NCBI GenBank assembly: GCA_004292515.1
Contig: RDXB01000057.1
Coordinates: 32,868-96,867 of the forward strand
Direction of reading: 5' to 3'
Origin: Oscillatoriales cyanobacterium
Lineage (GTDB): Bacteria > Cyanobacteriota > Cyanobacteriia > CACIAM-69d
DNA: 64,000 bases
The position numbers and the translations under genes are program-made. Under the pieces are notes generated by a model that searched no databases, was not told the origin of the DNA, and worked only from the letters and a program-made list of their open reading frames with translations. Of the stretch, positions 1 to 10,872 are shown one piece after another. Within the stretch, counting starts at the first letter, position 1, and every line of letters starts with the position of its first letter.

Positions 1-3000
1 CGGCGGCCCGCTTCAAGGCTCCCGTGTTGGCGTAATACTCCTGAATATCGGTGAGGCCATATTCCACGGAGTCGATTTCTTGGACGATGCGGCCGGTGGT
101 GGCTAGCAGCCGATCGAGCACTTGGGGGCGGGCTTGGCCGCGATCGCTGCGGCCATAGCTAAAGGCGTTGCGCGATTTCCAGGTGTCGGCTAGCTCGTCG
201 CCCGAGTCCCAGTTGCCGTCGTTGACGCGATCGTTCACGAGGGAACCAAAGTCGCCCGCTGGATTGGAAAACAGTCGGGCGGTGGGATTTTCGACCCCTT
301 GAGCTTGCAATTCAAGGGTGTGTTTGCGAATGAAATTTTGCTCGATCGGTTCATCCGCTGTGGCGGCGCGCACGAACAAATCATCCAGTAATTCCAAAAT
401 ATTGGCGAAGCTATCGCGAAAGATACCCGATAGATTAGCTAACACATCGATTCGGGGCCGACCCAACTGCTCCAGGGGAATTAGCTCATAGCGAACGATC
501 CGGCCAGTACCTTCCTTGAGGGGTTCCGCGCCGACTAATTCTAAGAGAATCCCCAGAGATTCACCCTTGGTTTTAATCGCATCTAATCCCCACAGCATGA
601 CGGCGATCGTTTCGGGATAGGTACCCTGTTCCTGTTGGTGTTGGGCAATCAATTCACGGGCGATCGCCTTGCCCCGTTCGTAGGCTCCCGGCGAGGGCAT
701 TCGATAGGGATCTAGAGCGTGAATATTGCGCCCCGTGGGCAATGCACCCGGCCCGTCTCGCAGCAAATCACCGCCGGGTGCTGGTGGAATGTATTCACCA
801 TTTAGCCCGCGCAATAGGTTCGTAATTTCGTCGGTGTTTTGGAGCAGTAACTCGCGTAATAAAATGGCTTCTTGAATCGTTTTTGACACCGATTCGGCCA
901 GCTCAAACGATCGACGGGGATATTCTTGCGAAAACCAGTAGCGATAGGCATTGATGATCCGTTCTAGATCACCACCTTGGGCGATCGCTTCTAGAACCGC
1001 GTAGGGCAATTGCTCCTCAAAATAGGCCGTCAAGTAGGACAGCAATTGCTCAACATTAGGTGCGGCTCCCAGCACATGTAGGCCCGAGGAAAAAAGACGC
1101 TGCTCCAGTTCTTGTAGGTATTGATAGACCTGGGAAAAATAGCGATCGAGCACATCGGGCCCAAACATACAGAGGGTTTCAACACTCAGTTCAATTCCCA
1201 GAGATCGTGCTTCGGTTAGGGGGCAATCGCGATCGAGTCCCAGATCAAGGGTGCGTTGGGCGATCGGCTCCCGCAGGGATCGATTGGCTTGGGGATTTTC
1301 GCGATATTCTGCGATCAAATCGCGCAAGGAAACCAGCTCTTTATAGAGTCCCGCCCGCGCGTAGGGAGGAACATTATGGGAAATTAAAACACCATAGCCG
1401 CGCCGCTTGGCCAGAATCGATTCGGATGGATTATTTGCCGCATAAATATACAGGTTAGGCAAATTCCCCAACAAGATATCTGACCAAGAATAGCCCGTAT
1501 TTCCCAAGGGCGATCCCGGTAGCCATTCCACAGTTCCATGCATACCAAAGTGAATGACGGCATGGGGTTGTAAGTCCCGTTGTAGCCATTGATAAAAAGC
1601 TGCGTACTGGGGATGGGGCGTTAAATCGCGCTCAAACATGAGCCGCATCGGATCACCTTGCAGTCCTAAGGGGGGCTGCACCCCAATCCAGACCTGCCCA
1701 AATTGCACGCCACCCACATAGAGCTGATCCCCAAAGGTTTTGATGCCTGATTGGGTGAGCGATCCCCACTGCTTGGTAATGCGGGAGGTCTGTAAATAGC
1801 CTAACCAGCGATCGAGGGTTTGGGCGGAAACCCAGCCGTCATGGTGGGGTTGGTGGTCGGATTCCGAGCGATGGGGATGCCCCAATTGCCAACGATCATC
1901 TGCGGCTTTCACCTGTTGAATGATCACTTCGCCATCCTCTGGCAAATCCCCCACGTCATAGCCTTGATCTTGTAAGGATTGCAACAGCTTTAGAAGCGAT
2001 CGCGGCACATTTAAAAGAGCAGCAGTTCCGGTCGCCCCATAGCCTGGGGGAAAACCATATAAAATGATAGCTAGCTTGCGATTTTGGGCAGCCGTTTGGC
2101 GCAGTTGAATCCAGCCTTTGACCCGACCAATTAAGCGTTGTACCCGCTCGGGAATTAGGTAGATATCATCCCCCACCAAGCCACCCAAGGGAACCGTATC
2201 GATCGCCCCATCCAGTTCTGGCAGGGCGTAAAGCACCACACTTTGCAAGCCGCCAATGCCCTGGCGCGTCCAGGATTTTAGATCTTGAATCAACAAAGGT
2301 GCGGCCACAAGGTAGGGCACATTCTTGGCGGATAAAATGCGCTGGGCCACGGCCACTTGGCGACCTGCTTCCATGGAGCCGGCCGGGCCACCCACCAGGG
2401 GAAAGCCAATTGTCGAAACGATCGCATCCACCCGCACTGCTTCTTCACTCAGGGATTTGAGGGCGCGATCGCCTGCCGCTCGACTAGCCTGCTCATCGGT
2501 GGTGGTCAGCCAGTCCCGCACAATCACATGGGCTTCAACACCATTAATAAAAATCGGCAGGGGAATTAAGTCGGCAGCTTCAAACTGGTGAATGAGTTGG
2601 GCAATGTAGGCCTGTTTTGTCACCACATGCTTGCGGTAGAGCAGCAGGGCCACAACTGGGCGATCGGCAACTTGGGGAAATTGCGATCGATACCATTGCA
2701 AATAGTCGCCAGGCTTCAGAAAGTAGCCCTGATAATTGGGATGGAGCAGACCCATGTTGGGAGTTTCGATCGGTTCAGCAATCTCACCAATCTGCAAATC
2801 CAAATAGAGCTGGCTAATCATCCACAACATAGCCGCCACATTTTCGAGGCCACCGGCATTCCAGTAGCCATAAATGATCAGCCAATTTCGTAGATCCTGA
2901 ACTTTTTTGACGGGTACAAACTTCAGGAGTTTCGGCCCTGTTTTGAGGAAGCTGAGATAACCCGCCAGTCGATCTTCCTCACGGCCGCTGGAAAATTTGC

Positions 3001-3355
3001 TCAAAATAAACTGCACGGGTTTGGGCATCCCTTTGGGCTTGTCGCCAATGCTGAATGCTCCCAAGCGAGTTAAGCTAATCAGCTCGAGGGCCGATTCAAA
3101 CACCAGTCGGATTGGAATTTGCTGGGTGCGATCGCGCAGCCACAACACCTGTTCATAGTCAAAAATCAGGCTTGCAAAGAAGACATCGGCTTGCGAGAGG
3201 GCCTCAGCAACGCGATCGGGCTGGGTGGTGATGTCGCGATCGGTAAAGGTGAGGACTTCTAGCTCAGGACAACGGGCGATCGCCGTTTGCGCTGCCTTCC
3301 GATAGAGATCGGCATTGAATGTTTCAAATCCAGCAATCAGTACAATGCGTTTCAT
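1..3355 (-). CDS. Cobaltochelatase/magnesium chelatase H-type subunit (ChlH/BchH/CobN family), C-terminus beyond window start
   Basis: Reverse-strand frame opens MKRIVLIAGFETFNADLYRKAAQTAIARCPELEVLTFTDRDITTQPDRVAEAL...; continues open to position 1 (not in the ORF track because no stop lies in the window). Confidence 0.85.
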   Translation of the reverse strand, partial: MKRIVLIAGFETFNADLYRKAAQTAIARCPELEVLTFTDRDITTQPDRVAEALSQADVFFASLIFDYEQVLWLRDRTQQIPIRLVFESALELISLTRLGAFSIGDKPKGMPKPVQFILSKFSSGREEDRLAGYLSFLKTGPKLLKFVPVKKVQDLRNWLIIYGYWNAGGLENVAAMLWMISQLYLDLQIGEIAEPIETPNMGLLHPNYQGYFLKPGDYLQWYRSQFPQVADRPVVALLLYRKHVVTKQAYIAQLIHQFEAADLIPLPIFINGVEAHVIVRDWLTTTDEQASRAAGDRALKSLSEEAVRVDAIVSTIGFPLVGGPAGSMEAGRQVAVAQRILSAKNVPYLVAAPLLIQDLKSWTRQGIGGLQSVVLYALPELDGAIDTVPLGGLVGDDIYLIPERVQRLIGRVKGWIQLRQTAAQNRKLAIILYGFPPGYGATGTAALLNVPRSLLKLLQSLQDQGYDVGDLPEDGEVIIQQVKAADDRWQLGHPHRSESDHQPHHDGWVSAQTLDRWLGYLQTSRITKQWGSLTQSGIKTFGDQLYVGGVQFGQVWIGVQPPLGLQGDPMRLMFERDLTPHPQYAAFYQWLQRDLQPHAVIHFGMHGTVEWLPGSPLGNTGYSWSDILLGNLPNLYIYAANNPSESILAKRRGYGVLISHNVPPYARAGLYKELVSLRDLIAEYRENPQANRSLREPIAQRTLDLGLDRDCPLTEARSLGIELSVETLCMFGPDVLDRYFSQVYQYLQELEQRLFSSGLHVLGAAPNVEQLLSYLTAYFEEQLPYAVLEAIAQGGDLERIINAYRYWFSQEYPRRSFELAESVSKTIQEAILLRELLLQNTDEITNLLRGLNGEYIPPAPGGDLLRDGPGALPTGRNIHALDPYRMPSPGAYERGKAIARELIAQHQQEQGTYPETIAVMLWGLDAIKTKGESLGILLELVGAEPLKEGTGRIVRYELIPLEQLGRPRIDVLANLSGIFRDSFANILELLDDLFVRAATADEPIEQNFIRKHTLELQAQGVENPTARLFSNPAGDFGSLVNDRVNDGNWDSGDELADTWKSRNAFSYGRSDRGQARPQVLDRLLATTGRIVQEIDSVEYGLTDIQEYYANTGALKRAA

Positions 3356-3835
3356 CGGTTTCACAGGTGCGCCCCAGTTATTCAGCGATTAGCGTTACCA
3401 GCTCGGTCAGGATCATTGATCAGGATCACGGATATAGATTCAATTTTTCGATTAGTAATTAATCATCAGTTAATCGCCGCTGCCCAATTTCATCAGTACA
3501 ACGATATTTTCATGACCAAATTTCGTGATCAAGTTTTGTGATTGAATCTTGCGATTAGGCCTTGCGATTAGGTCTTGCAATTAGGTCTCGTGCGTGGAAC
3601 CCAACGCAGTCTATTCAAACTTGACTGGTATTGGGTTTTGTACTTCAACCCAAGTTGCCGACTTGAACTTTGACCCTTTGCTTTTCAGTCACAATTTTCA
3701 GCCGCAAATTAAAGCTTGCTGCCCTAGTCCTAAAAACTGCAAAACGCCACGGTTTGCAGCACCACAGCCCCACAAGAAGCTGGATGCTTACTTGATAGTT
3801 TAACAAAAATTTACAAATCAGCCCAAGTCTGGCGA

Positions 3836-4291
3836 TCAGCCGATCGCACGTCGCGACGGGTCCTTGGCCTGATTGGCTTGTGCTAAAAACCGCTCCACCA
3901 GCACGATCGCAGCAATGTCATCAACGGGGCGCGGGGGCTGACGCATCCCCTGAGGCAGCAACCTACGCCAGCCTCGGGGGGGATGCAGTTCCCAGTAGCG
4001 ATCGCGCGCAGCCAAGGTGGTGTATCGCTCATCCACCAGTTGAATCGGCGGCGCATCGGGCCAGTCAGCCCGCAAACGACCCAGCCACGCTTTGGAGGTG
4101 GTGCGATCGCCCATGACGAGCAGTGCCGCACCATACTGCTGTTGCCAATCCTGCAAATGGGCCACGGCTGCCGGTGCAGGAACAACAGCATAGTTGAGGA
4201 TTTCCCCAGTCGATCGCAGCACTGCCAGTCCACATTTAGCACTACCGGGATCGAATCCCAAATACACCACTTCACTCAAAGAATTACCCAT
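3836..4291 (-). CDS. RuvC/YqgF-fold resolvase-like protein (cyanobacterial RuvX-like)
   Basis: YLGFDPGSAKCGLAVL... VDERYTTLAARDRYWE... PVDDIAAIVLVERFL pattern of the RNase H-like resolvase fold. Confidence 0.65.
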   Translation of the reverse strand: MGNSLSEVVYLGFDPGSAKCGLAVLRSTGEILNYAVVPAPAAVAHLQDWQQQYGAALLVMGDRTTSKAWLGRLRADWPDAPPIQLVDERYTTLAARDRYWELHPPRGWRRLLPQGMRQPPRPVDDIAAIVLVERFLAQANQAKDPSRRAIG

Positions 4292-4358
4292 GAATACTGG
4301 TGGAAATCCCCGCAATTGATGCAGAAATGAAAGTTCAAATCTCGCCTAGCGATCGCCT

Positions 4359-5159
4359 TTATTGTTCCTTGCCTGCCACTGCCGTGCGGCGCACTTTCAA
4401 GGTAACATTCATACCCTCGCTCGATTGTTCCAAGACCAACAAAGGTGTGGGTTTTGCCTTTTGATCCCAGCTAATGGTGACGATCCGCCCTTGGATAGTG
4501 GGTTGCCACCGATCGTCCTCATCATCCAAGCTGAGATAACGCTCTAGACAAGTAATAATTTCCTCGATCGTGCGGGATGTGGGCTGGGTGGGCAGTTTAG
4601 TAATCCGAATTTGCACCCGAAACAGCACACGCTTAACTTTCTTGATCCCATCACTGCTGGTTTCATATTCCACATCAAAAAGCTGATCGACTTGTCGCCC
4701 CTGACCTGTGGCTGCATTCGCCGGTTGCTGCACACCTGCCTGTTGTTGGGTTGGGCGCAGTGCCACAGAGACCATTGTTTTGACCTTCATCTTGATTTGA
4801 TTGACGATCGCGAAATGGAAGGTTTCTTCCTGCATCCGCATTCGCAAATAATCCAGATTGAATTCACGCGAGTTGATCAAGTCTGGATTGGCTTCCATCC
4901 GCTGGATACTTTTAAGAGCCAAATCCAACCGTTTCTTTAACTCTCGAGTCCGAAACTCCTCAGCTCGGATTTGTTTTTTCAGCTTGTCAGTTTCCAGTTT
5001 AAAGTAAATGCCGCCCGCCAGTAGTAATACTGCCAATACGCCACTACCCATCAGCCATCCATTACCTGGTTCTGGTGCAGGCGATGTCGCACTGGGTTTT
5101 GGTGCGACGGCAATTGTAAAAGTCTGAGCGGAGGAGTGATTAGAATAGCTCACGGACAC
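4359..5159 (-). CDS. Hypothetical protein with one N-terminal transmembrane segment
   Basis: 266-aa ORF with hydrophobic stretch WLMGSGVLAVLLLAGGIYF and coiled-coil-like region. Confidence 0.7.
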   Translation of the reverse strand: MSVSYSNHSSAQTFTIAVAPKPSATSPAPEPGNGWLMGSGVLAVLLLAGGIYFKLETDKLKKQIRAEEFRTRELKKRLDLALKSIQRMEANPDLINSREFNLDYLRMRMQEETFHFAIVNQIKMKVKTMVSVALRPTQQQAGVQQPANAATGQGRQVDQLFDVEYETSSDGIKKVKRVLFRVQIRITKLPTQPTSRTIEEIITCLERYLSLDDEDDRWQPTIQGRIVTISWDQKAKPTPLLVLEQSSEGMNVTLKVRRTAVAGKEQ

Positions 5160-5670
5160 GGTGTAAATCCTCTTAAGCGATCAGCAAATAGCAGATGCTC
5201 CTCAACAGCAATGAGCGTAAGAATGGCTCATTTTGATGACTCGTTTTTTGTGTTAGGCAATAGATCTAGATCAACATGGCTCAGACGAGCTTTGATTAAT
5301 CGGTCATTGGGTGAGTAGACTCCAGATCTATGATTTCCTCGGATTTTCTCGGTCTCCGTTGATCTCCTGCGACCGAAACTTTAGCCGATTAAATCACCTC
5401 CCTCATCTCCAGTTTACTGGGGTTTTTGGCAATGGCAAAACCTAAGAGAATTGTCATTAGCGATCGCCCCTGTCCCATTAATGTGTTGTTAATCACAGGG
5501 TTGGGTCTAGTGGGGTCGATTACTCATCCCTCAACACCCCATCGAGTCTTTGGATTGTTGTCCTGGGTCTCGAGTCCCTCCCAGCGGCCAATGAGCCTTG
5601 ATCGACTAATCCAGCACGAGCCATTGCATGGTTAGCTTATAGAATAGGCTCTCTGAACGGGATAGGAACA

Positions 5671-6042
5671 ATGGATTATATGACTGGGGGTTCGCCCTAT
5701 GTATTGCTGGCAGCAGGTGTGGCGGCAGGGGCGCTATCCGGTCTGGCATTTGCGAAAAGCCTCCGGGAGCAAGGCAAATCCTGGCTGAAGTCGCCTGATC
5801 GCGACCCGGCTGCCATGCAAGGGCCCGAATTGTGGCTTCCTTTTGTGGGTATGGCCGGTGGTGCGGGGTTCTTCTTGGCGGCGACGCTGCAATGTTTTGC
5901 GTTTCCCGTGGACTTGTCCTATAAGCTGTCGATGCCCGTGGCGATCGGGGGAGCGATCGTCGTTTGGTGGCAATTCGGCATTATTTTGCGGCAAATTCAG
6001 CGGGGCGGAGTTGGGGCGATCGACTTGAGTTCCTTGCAATAA
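5671..6042 (+). CDS. Small hypothetical membrane protein
   Basis: 123-aa ORF, three to four hydrophobic segments, AGGAAC ribosome-binding-like site upstream. Confidence 0.65.
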   Translation: MDYMTGGSPYVLLAAGVAAGALSGLAFAKSLREQGKSWLKSPDRDPAAMQGPELWLPFVGMAGGAGFFLAATLQCFAFPVDLSYKLSMPVAIGGAIVVWWQFGIILRQIQRGGVGAIDLSSLQ

Positions 6043-6137
6043 TTACTGGCAAAACTGCTTGTAATCATGACTAGCAACCAGGAACTGCAATCCTAATTCG
6101 TGATCAACGCGGGGTGGATTGACCCATCTACCCCGCA

Positions 6138-6746
6138 TCAAAGTGACATACCCTCAGGCACAGGAATTGAGCCGTTGTTATAGTCTTCCCAAATTCGAGC
6201 AAAAAAGAGTCGGCGATCGAGTCGCGTGGCTGAATAACTAGCAAGCTCGGTTTGCAGAAATTTGCGAAGTGTTGGGTTTTGGGCGAGGGCTAGCAGCTCC
6301 TGTAGTTCTGATTCAGAAAAGGTATCTTCTAGCCGACGACTGTATTTTAAGGCCACCGTTTTCCAGCCGCCCCGCTCTGCCATCACGCTGGTTAGCCAGT
6401 CTACAAACCGCTGGGAGTGGGTTGGCAAAGTTGCCAAATCCACCGCATTGCCAATGAACAGATCGTAGCGCTTGGCTACACCCAATTCCTGCAAAATAGC
6501 GGTGGCCAATTGCCGCTTGGTCATGGATTGGGCTGTTTCGCTGCTGATTGGTTCAGGGGAGACGGGTTCGATCGCCCCCGCCGGTTGCAAATGGGCGATC
6601 GCCAAAACCAAACAGAACCCCGCAGCAGCCAGGGCGATCGACTGCCAAGTGTTGATGATGGATGGCCTTTGAGGAGATGGCCTTTGAGGAGATGGCCTTT
6701 GAGGGGATGGTTTTTGAGGGGATGGTTTTTGAGAAGATTGCGACAC
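6138..6746 (-). CDS. Hypothetical protein, DUF2059-like C-terminus, N-terminal (K/R)PSPQ repeats
   Basis: 202-aa ORF; TM segment; TKRQLATAILQELGVAKRYDLFIGNAVD; N-terminus encoded by 15-bp tandem repeats. Confidence 0.6.
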   Translation of the reverse strand: MSQSSQKPSPQKPSPQRPSPQRPSPQRPSIINTWQSIALAAAGFCLVLAIAHLQPAGAIEPVSPEPISSETAQSMTKRQLATAILQELGVAKRYDLFIGNAVDLATLPTHSQRFVDWLTSVMAERGGWKTVALKYSRRLEDTFSESELQELLALAQNPTLRKFLQTELASYSATRLDRRLFFARIWEDYNNGSIPVPEGMSL

Positions 6747-6888
6747 GAAATGAGGCCTGATTTGATGAACTTGAGTTGAGGTGTTGCGTCAGTTGGCGAT
6801 CGCAATTTTTAGTTGTGAGATTCATTGAATTCAGTAAATTCACTGGGTTCAAAGACTTTACTGGATTCAGATCATCGAGCTATTCAAG

Positions 6889-9639
6889 CTATTCAACAGT
6901 GGCTGATGACCGAGCCGCAGAACGCCCCGGACGCGATCGCTCCCGCTTGCCGATTGTGCCGCGTGTGACCCCCAGTTGGCTGGTTAGTTGCAGATCTTGC
7001 CAAAGCTGCACACCAGAGATTTCGCCCCGCAGGAGCTGCTGATAGCGATCAATCGATTGGCGCACGCGATCGGGTGACTCATCCAAAAACTCCAGCCGGA
7101 ATCGTCGCCCCCCAGCGGTCATCAACCGTTGCACTACCTCAGCACCGGTTTGAGCCACCCCATTAAACACTGTGTTGCGACAGCCTGCATCGGCTTGCAG
7201 GATATGCTCAACCCCAGCGCGATCGCGAAGTTTCACAGCATAATCTTCGCAGGGACGGCCACAATTTGTATGGTCGGTTCCCGTTGATAAAAAGGCGCAA
7301 AATACGCAATGTTCCATGTGAAACATCGGCATATGTTGATGAATCGTTACCTCTAGCCAGTCAGCGGGGCAAGCTGTCAGTAAATCCGTCAGTTGCTCCC
7401 CATTTAAATCATAGGAAGCGGTTAGATATTGCAAATTAAACTGGGTTTTGAAATATCGAGCCGTGATCGGATTCGAGATATTCAGCGAAAAGTCACCCAC
7501 ACAGAGTTGATCAGCAAAAAAGGCTAGGTGATCATAATTGCGAATCAAATAACCATCGGCATGACTGTTGCGAACCTGCTCTAAAATCCAGGTTTCACCA
7601 GTTTTGTAAATACGTGGAGGTGCTACGAATAAAACTTGGTTTGAGTCAGTTTTATGGGCACGAAACCAGTCCACGATCGCTCGGTATTGGCGCGGATCTT
7701 CCAACTCGCAATAAAACCGCTGGATCTCCGAGTCGATCGCCGCTGCTAATTGTTCTTGATTACGCACCAACACAGAAATCTGGGCCGGCTCAGGCGATCG
7801 CGCTGGTGTGAGTGGGTAAAGATCTCGCGATCGCGCCTCAGCTTGCAACATCCAACGGGGCGGCTGCGATCGCTGCTGTTCCAATTGGGTCACCAGTTCT
7901 CGCCGCATCCGGTTCAACTCGCTGGCGGGCAAAATCACCGGCTCCGTCAGGTGGCTGGTCAGCTCACCCAGGCAAAAGGGCGTGTTGCCCAGCCGACCCA
8001 ATTGATCGCGCAGCCGATCGCTCGTCAGGGGTTGTCGCTCGGCGGCCGCTAGGGGCTGGGCCGAGGTGACCTGGGCAATGTGGCCCGCTGAATCTCGGGC
8101 GATCGCGGTGGCCGGCTGCCCGATCGCCCCGTGAAATTCAATCGCGATCGGGCGCTGAAACTTGGGTTGGTCGCCCGCATAGGTTTGGCGCACCCGCTTT
8201 TCCAGTTCCGGGTCAGAGGTTTTCCAGACCCGATCGCCCGATCGCACCCGCCGCAGATCCAGTTGGCTAAACCGATCGACCCGCAGCCCCCACAGATCCG
8301 CCCCGCGCCGTCCCGATCGCGCCGGTTCAGCAACCTCACAAACGCGGCCGCCCTGTTCACCGCCGGCCCCATCTAGCCCAATTCCATCGCCCGATCGCAC
8401 CGTCACCACCGTCACTGACCGATCGGGCGATCGCACCCACAGCCAATCGCCCTCGACCCGCACCACTTCGCCCAAATAGGCCCCGCGCTTTTTGGCATAT
8501 TCCCCATGCACCAGCGCTTGGTTGTTGATCCCCTCAAACCAACCCGTGAACAACCCCCGCGAAAAGGACATCTCCAATTCGTAGCGATCGGCTGAATCAG
8601 TTAGGGGTTGCGATTGTGGTTGTGATTGCGGTTGTGATTGCGGCTGGGATGATCGCGGTCGCGATCGCGATGGGGCAAGGGGCTTAAGCCCCTTGTCTAC
8701 CTGGTCGAGCTGATTGGCCACAGTTGCCACGGCGCGATCGAGGGCTTGGCGATAAATTCGCGTCGTACTAGCCACATATTCCGGGGCTTTCAGGCGACCC
8801 TCAATCTTCAGGCAACTAACCCCCGCCGCCACCAACTCCGACAACACCGGCAACCCCGACAAATCCTGGGGACTCAACAGATAGTCGCGATCGCCCAAAT
8901 CCACCACCTGCCCATCCGCCAGCAGCTCGTAGGACATCCGACAAGCCTGGGCGCATTCCCCCCGATTCGCCGATCGCCCACCCAGCGCCTCACTGGTCAA
9001 GCACTGGCCCGAATAGGCCACACAGAGCGCCCCATGCACAAACACCTCTAGCGGCAGGGACAATCCGCGATCGCCCAATTGCCCCTGGATTTTTTGGATT
9101 TCCTTGATCGAGCATTCCCGCGCCAACACCACCAACTGGCAGCCCAGCTCCCGCGCGAAGGCCACCCCCGCCGCGCTGGTGATCGTCATTTGGGTCGAAG
9201 CATGGATCGGAAAATCCGGCGACAAATGCCGAATCAACTGCACCAAGCCCACATCCTGCACGATCGCCGCATCCACCCCCGCCGCAATAATCGACTTCAG
9301 GTAGCGCTCCGCCTCGGCCAGCTCATCCGTAAAAATCAGGGTATTGATCGTCACATAACCCTTCACGCCGCGCCGATGCAACCAAGCCATCAACTCCGGC
9401 AAATCTGCCTCGGTGAAGTTCTCGGCCCGCATCCGGGCATTGAAGCGATCGAGACCAAAATAAATCGCATCGGCCCCGTTTTCCACCGCCGCTTTCACAC
9501 AATCCCAATTCCCAGCCGGTGCCAGTAATTCTGGTCGTTGCACTGGCTGGGTGAAGTTGTCCTTGGGGAATGGTTCAACGGATTGAAAAGCGGATTGAGA
9601 AGCAGTTCGATCGCGAAACTCAGGCGCGGCAGAAGACAT
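6889..9639 (-). CDS. U32 family peptidase (collagenase-like/RlhA-like)
   Basis: RPELLAPAGNWDCVKAAVENGADAIYFGLDRFNARMRAENF... HGALCVAYSGQCLTSEALGGRSANRGECAQACRMSYEL. Start placed at internal ATG MSSAAPEF. Confidence 0.9.
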   Translation of the reverse strand: MSSAAPEFRDRTASQSAFQSVEPFPKDNFTQPVQRPELLAPAGNWDCVKAAVENGADAIYFGLDRFNARMRAENFTEADLPELMAWLHRRGVKGYVTINTLIFTDELAEAERYLKSIIAAGVDAAIVQDVGLVQLIRHLSPDFPIHASTQMTITSAAGVAFARELGCQLVVLARECSIKEIQKIQGQLGDRGLSLPLEVFVHGALCVAYSGQCLTSEALGGRSANRGECAQACRMSYELLADGQVVDLGDRDYLLSPQDLSGLPVLSELVAAGVSCLKIEGRLKAPEYVASTTRIYRQALDRAVATVANQLDQVDKGLKPLAPSRSRPRSSQPQSQPQSQPQSQPLTDSADRYELEMSFSRGLFTGWFEGINNQALVHGEYAKKRGAYLGEVVRVEGDWLWVRSPDRSVTVVTVRSGDGIGLDGAGGEQGGRVCEVAEPARSGRRGADLWGLRVDRFSQLDLRRVRSGDRVWKTSDPELEKRVRQTYAGDQPKFQRPIAIEFHGAIGQPATAIARDSAGHIAQVTSAQPLAAAERQPLTSDRLRDQLGRLGNTPFCLGELTSHLTEPVILPASELNRMRRELVTQLEQQRSQPPRWMLQAEARSRDLYPLTPARSPEPAQISVLVRNQEQLAAAIDSEIQRFYCELEDPRQYRAIVDWFRAHKTDSNQVLFVAPPRIYKTGETWILEQVRNSHADGYLIRNYDHLAFFADQLCVGDFSLNISNPITARYFKTQFNLQYLTASYDLNGEQLTDLLTACPADWLEVTIHQHMPMFHMEHCVFCAFLSTGTDHTNCGRPCEDYAVKLRDRAGVEHILQADAGCRNTVFNGVAQTGAEVVQRLMTAGGRRFRLEFLDESPDRVRQSIDRYQQLLRGEISGVQLWQDLQLTSQLGVTRGTIGKRERSRPGRSAARSSATVE

Positions 9640-9868
9640 GTTTAATTTTGCGTCGCGTAATCGAGAACGACAGAGCAAGCGTGGTGCAAGAGTAATGCAA
9701 CAGTAGTGTGGAGACTGAAGATTTATCCCTTGAGCTTCAACATCATAGTGCTAACTTTCTCCCACAAGATCGCGCGATGGCAGTCAACCCCCCTGGCTAT
9801 CCTCGTCGCCCTAGTCGCGCCGACATTCCCCCTGAGCAATTAATGTCAGTCACGATGCCACCCATCGG

Positions 9869-10087
9869 GACTCGTACCCATTTATTTTGCTGAATTTGAT
9901 GCTGTCGTTCCAGGCCGCCTATACAGCACCGATCATCATGATGAGCCAAAATCGACAATCCGAAATCGATCGCCAAGAAGTCAAGCATGATCACGAAGTT
10001 AATTTGAAGTCGGAACTAGAAATCGAACTACTTCGCGACAGAATCAACCTGTTGCGAGAAGCAGAATTGAGCGAGATTCTGCATTGA
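9869..10087 (+). pseudogene. C-terminal remnant of a DUF1003-type membrane protein
   Basis: Frame reads DSYPFILLNLMLSFQAAYTAPIIMMSQNRQSEIDRQEVKHDHEVNLKSELEIELLRDRINLLREAELSEILH; no N-terminal half upstream in any frame. Confidence 0.7.
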
Positions 10088-10404
10088 TTGCGCGCACAAC
10101 AGAAATAGATCCACGACCTGCAAAAGCAGTTGGGAAATATTGGGAGATAGTCCACCGTGGGGATCGCTGAGACAGCTAGGGGATCTTCCGGGATCGGCGA
10201 TCGATTACCGGGTCACTTCCCCTCCAAGGCGATCGCCCCATTCAAACAAGACGCACAAAACGCGAAACGGCCAATCAGTGGATTGGCCGAGCTGCGTTAG
10301 TTGAGTTGATGGATTTACTGCCGCTTCAGCTACTTCAATTAATTTCAATCAATCTCAATTAATTTCAATCGACTTCAATCAACCGTGCAGTGCAGGGGAC
10401 TGCA

Positions 10405-10872
10405 TTAGGGATTGACGGAACTATCACCGGTCGATCGCTGCATTTGCAAAATCGAGCCGTTGTAGGGATTGGGCAAATCCTGGGTGCGAATCCAAGGATC
10501 AGCGAGGCTTTGGCGCTTTTGCAGCTCTTGGTAGAGGCGCGAGAGGTTGCGGCTGTCGGCGTTCGTGCCGTTTTCGGGGAAGGGCAACCCAAGGATGAAT
10601 TGCAACTGGCCAAAGATGTTTTGGTCGGTGTGGGTCGGTGGGTTATTGCGATAGAAGGTGGCATCCACCGCTTCGGGGATGGTGACGATCGGGACGGTGC
10701 GACTAGAGGTGCTGGGAGCGGGTTGGCTGCTCGGGATGCCCGCGCCGATCGGATCTTCGGGGCCAGGGACAACTACCCGATCGCTATAATCCTGGGCAAA
10801 TGCGGGGCTAAGGCTCAGAACGGTTGCGGCGATCGCTGACCCGATCGCGCCAGCCCAAACTCGTGCAGTCAT
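10405..10872 (-). CDS. Hypothetical secreted protein
   Basis: 155-aa ORF with signal peptide MTARVWAGAIGSAIAATVLSLSPAFAQ. Confidence 0.65.
   Translation of the reverse strand: MTARVWAGAIGSAIAATVLSLSPAFAQDYSDRVVVPGPEDPIGAGIPSSQPAPSTSSRTVPIVTIPEAVDATFYRNNPPTHTDQNIFGQLQFILGLPFPENGTNADSRNLSRLYQELQKRQSLADPWIRTQDLPNPYNGSILQMQRSTGDSSVNP

Noticed and set aside
1060-2893. Several plus-strand ORFs within the first 3.3 kb
   Set aside because: They lie opposite the chelatase H-subunit frame, which stays open over the whole interval and has clear family sequence.
5426-5635. 69-aa ORF MAMAKPKRIVISDRPC...
   Set aside because: No RBS-like site, no recognisable family and mixed composition; probably noncoding leader of the following small membrane protein gene.
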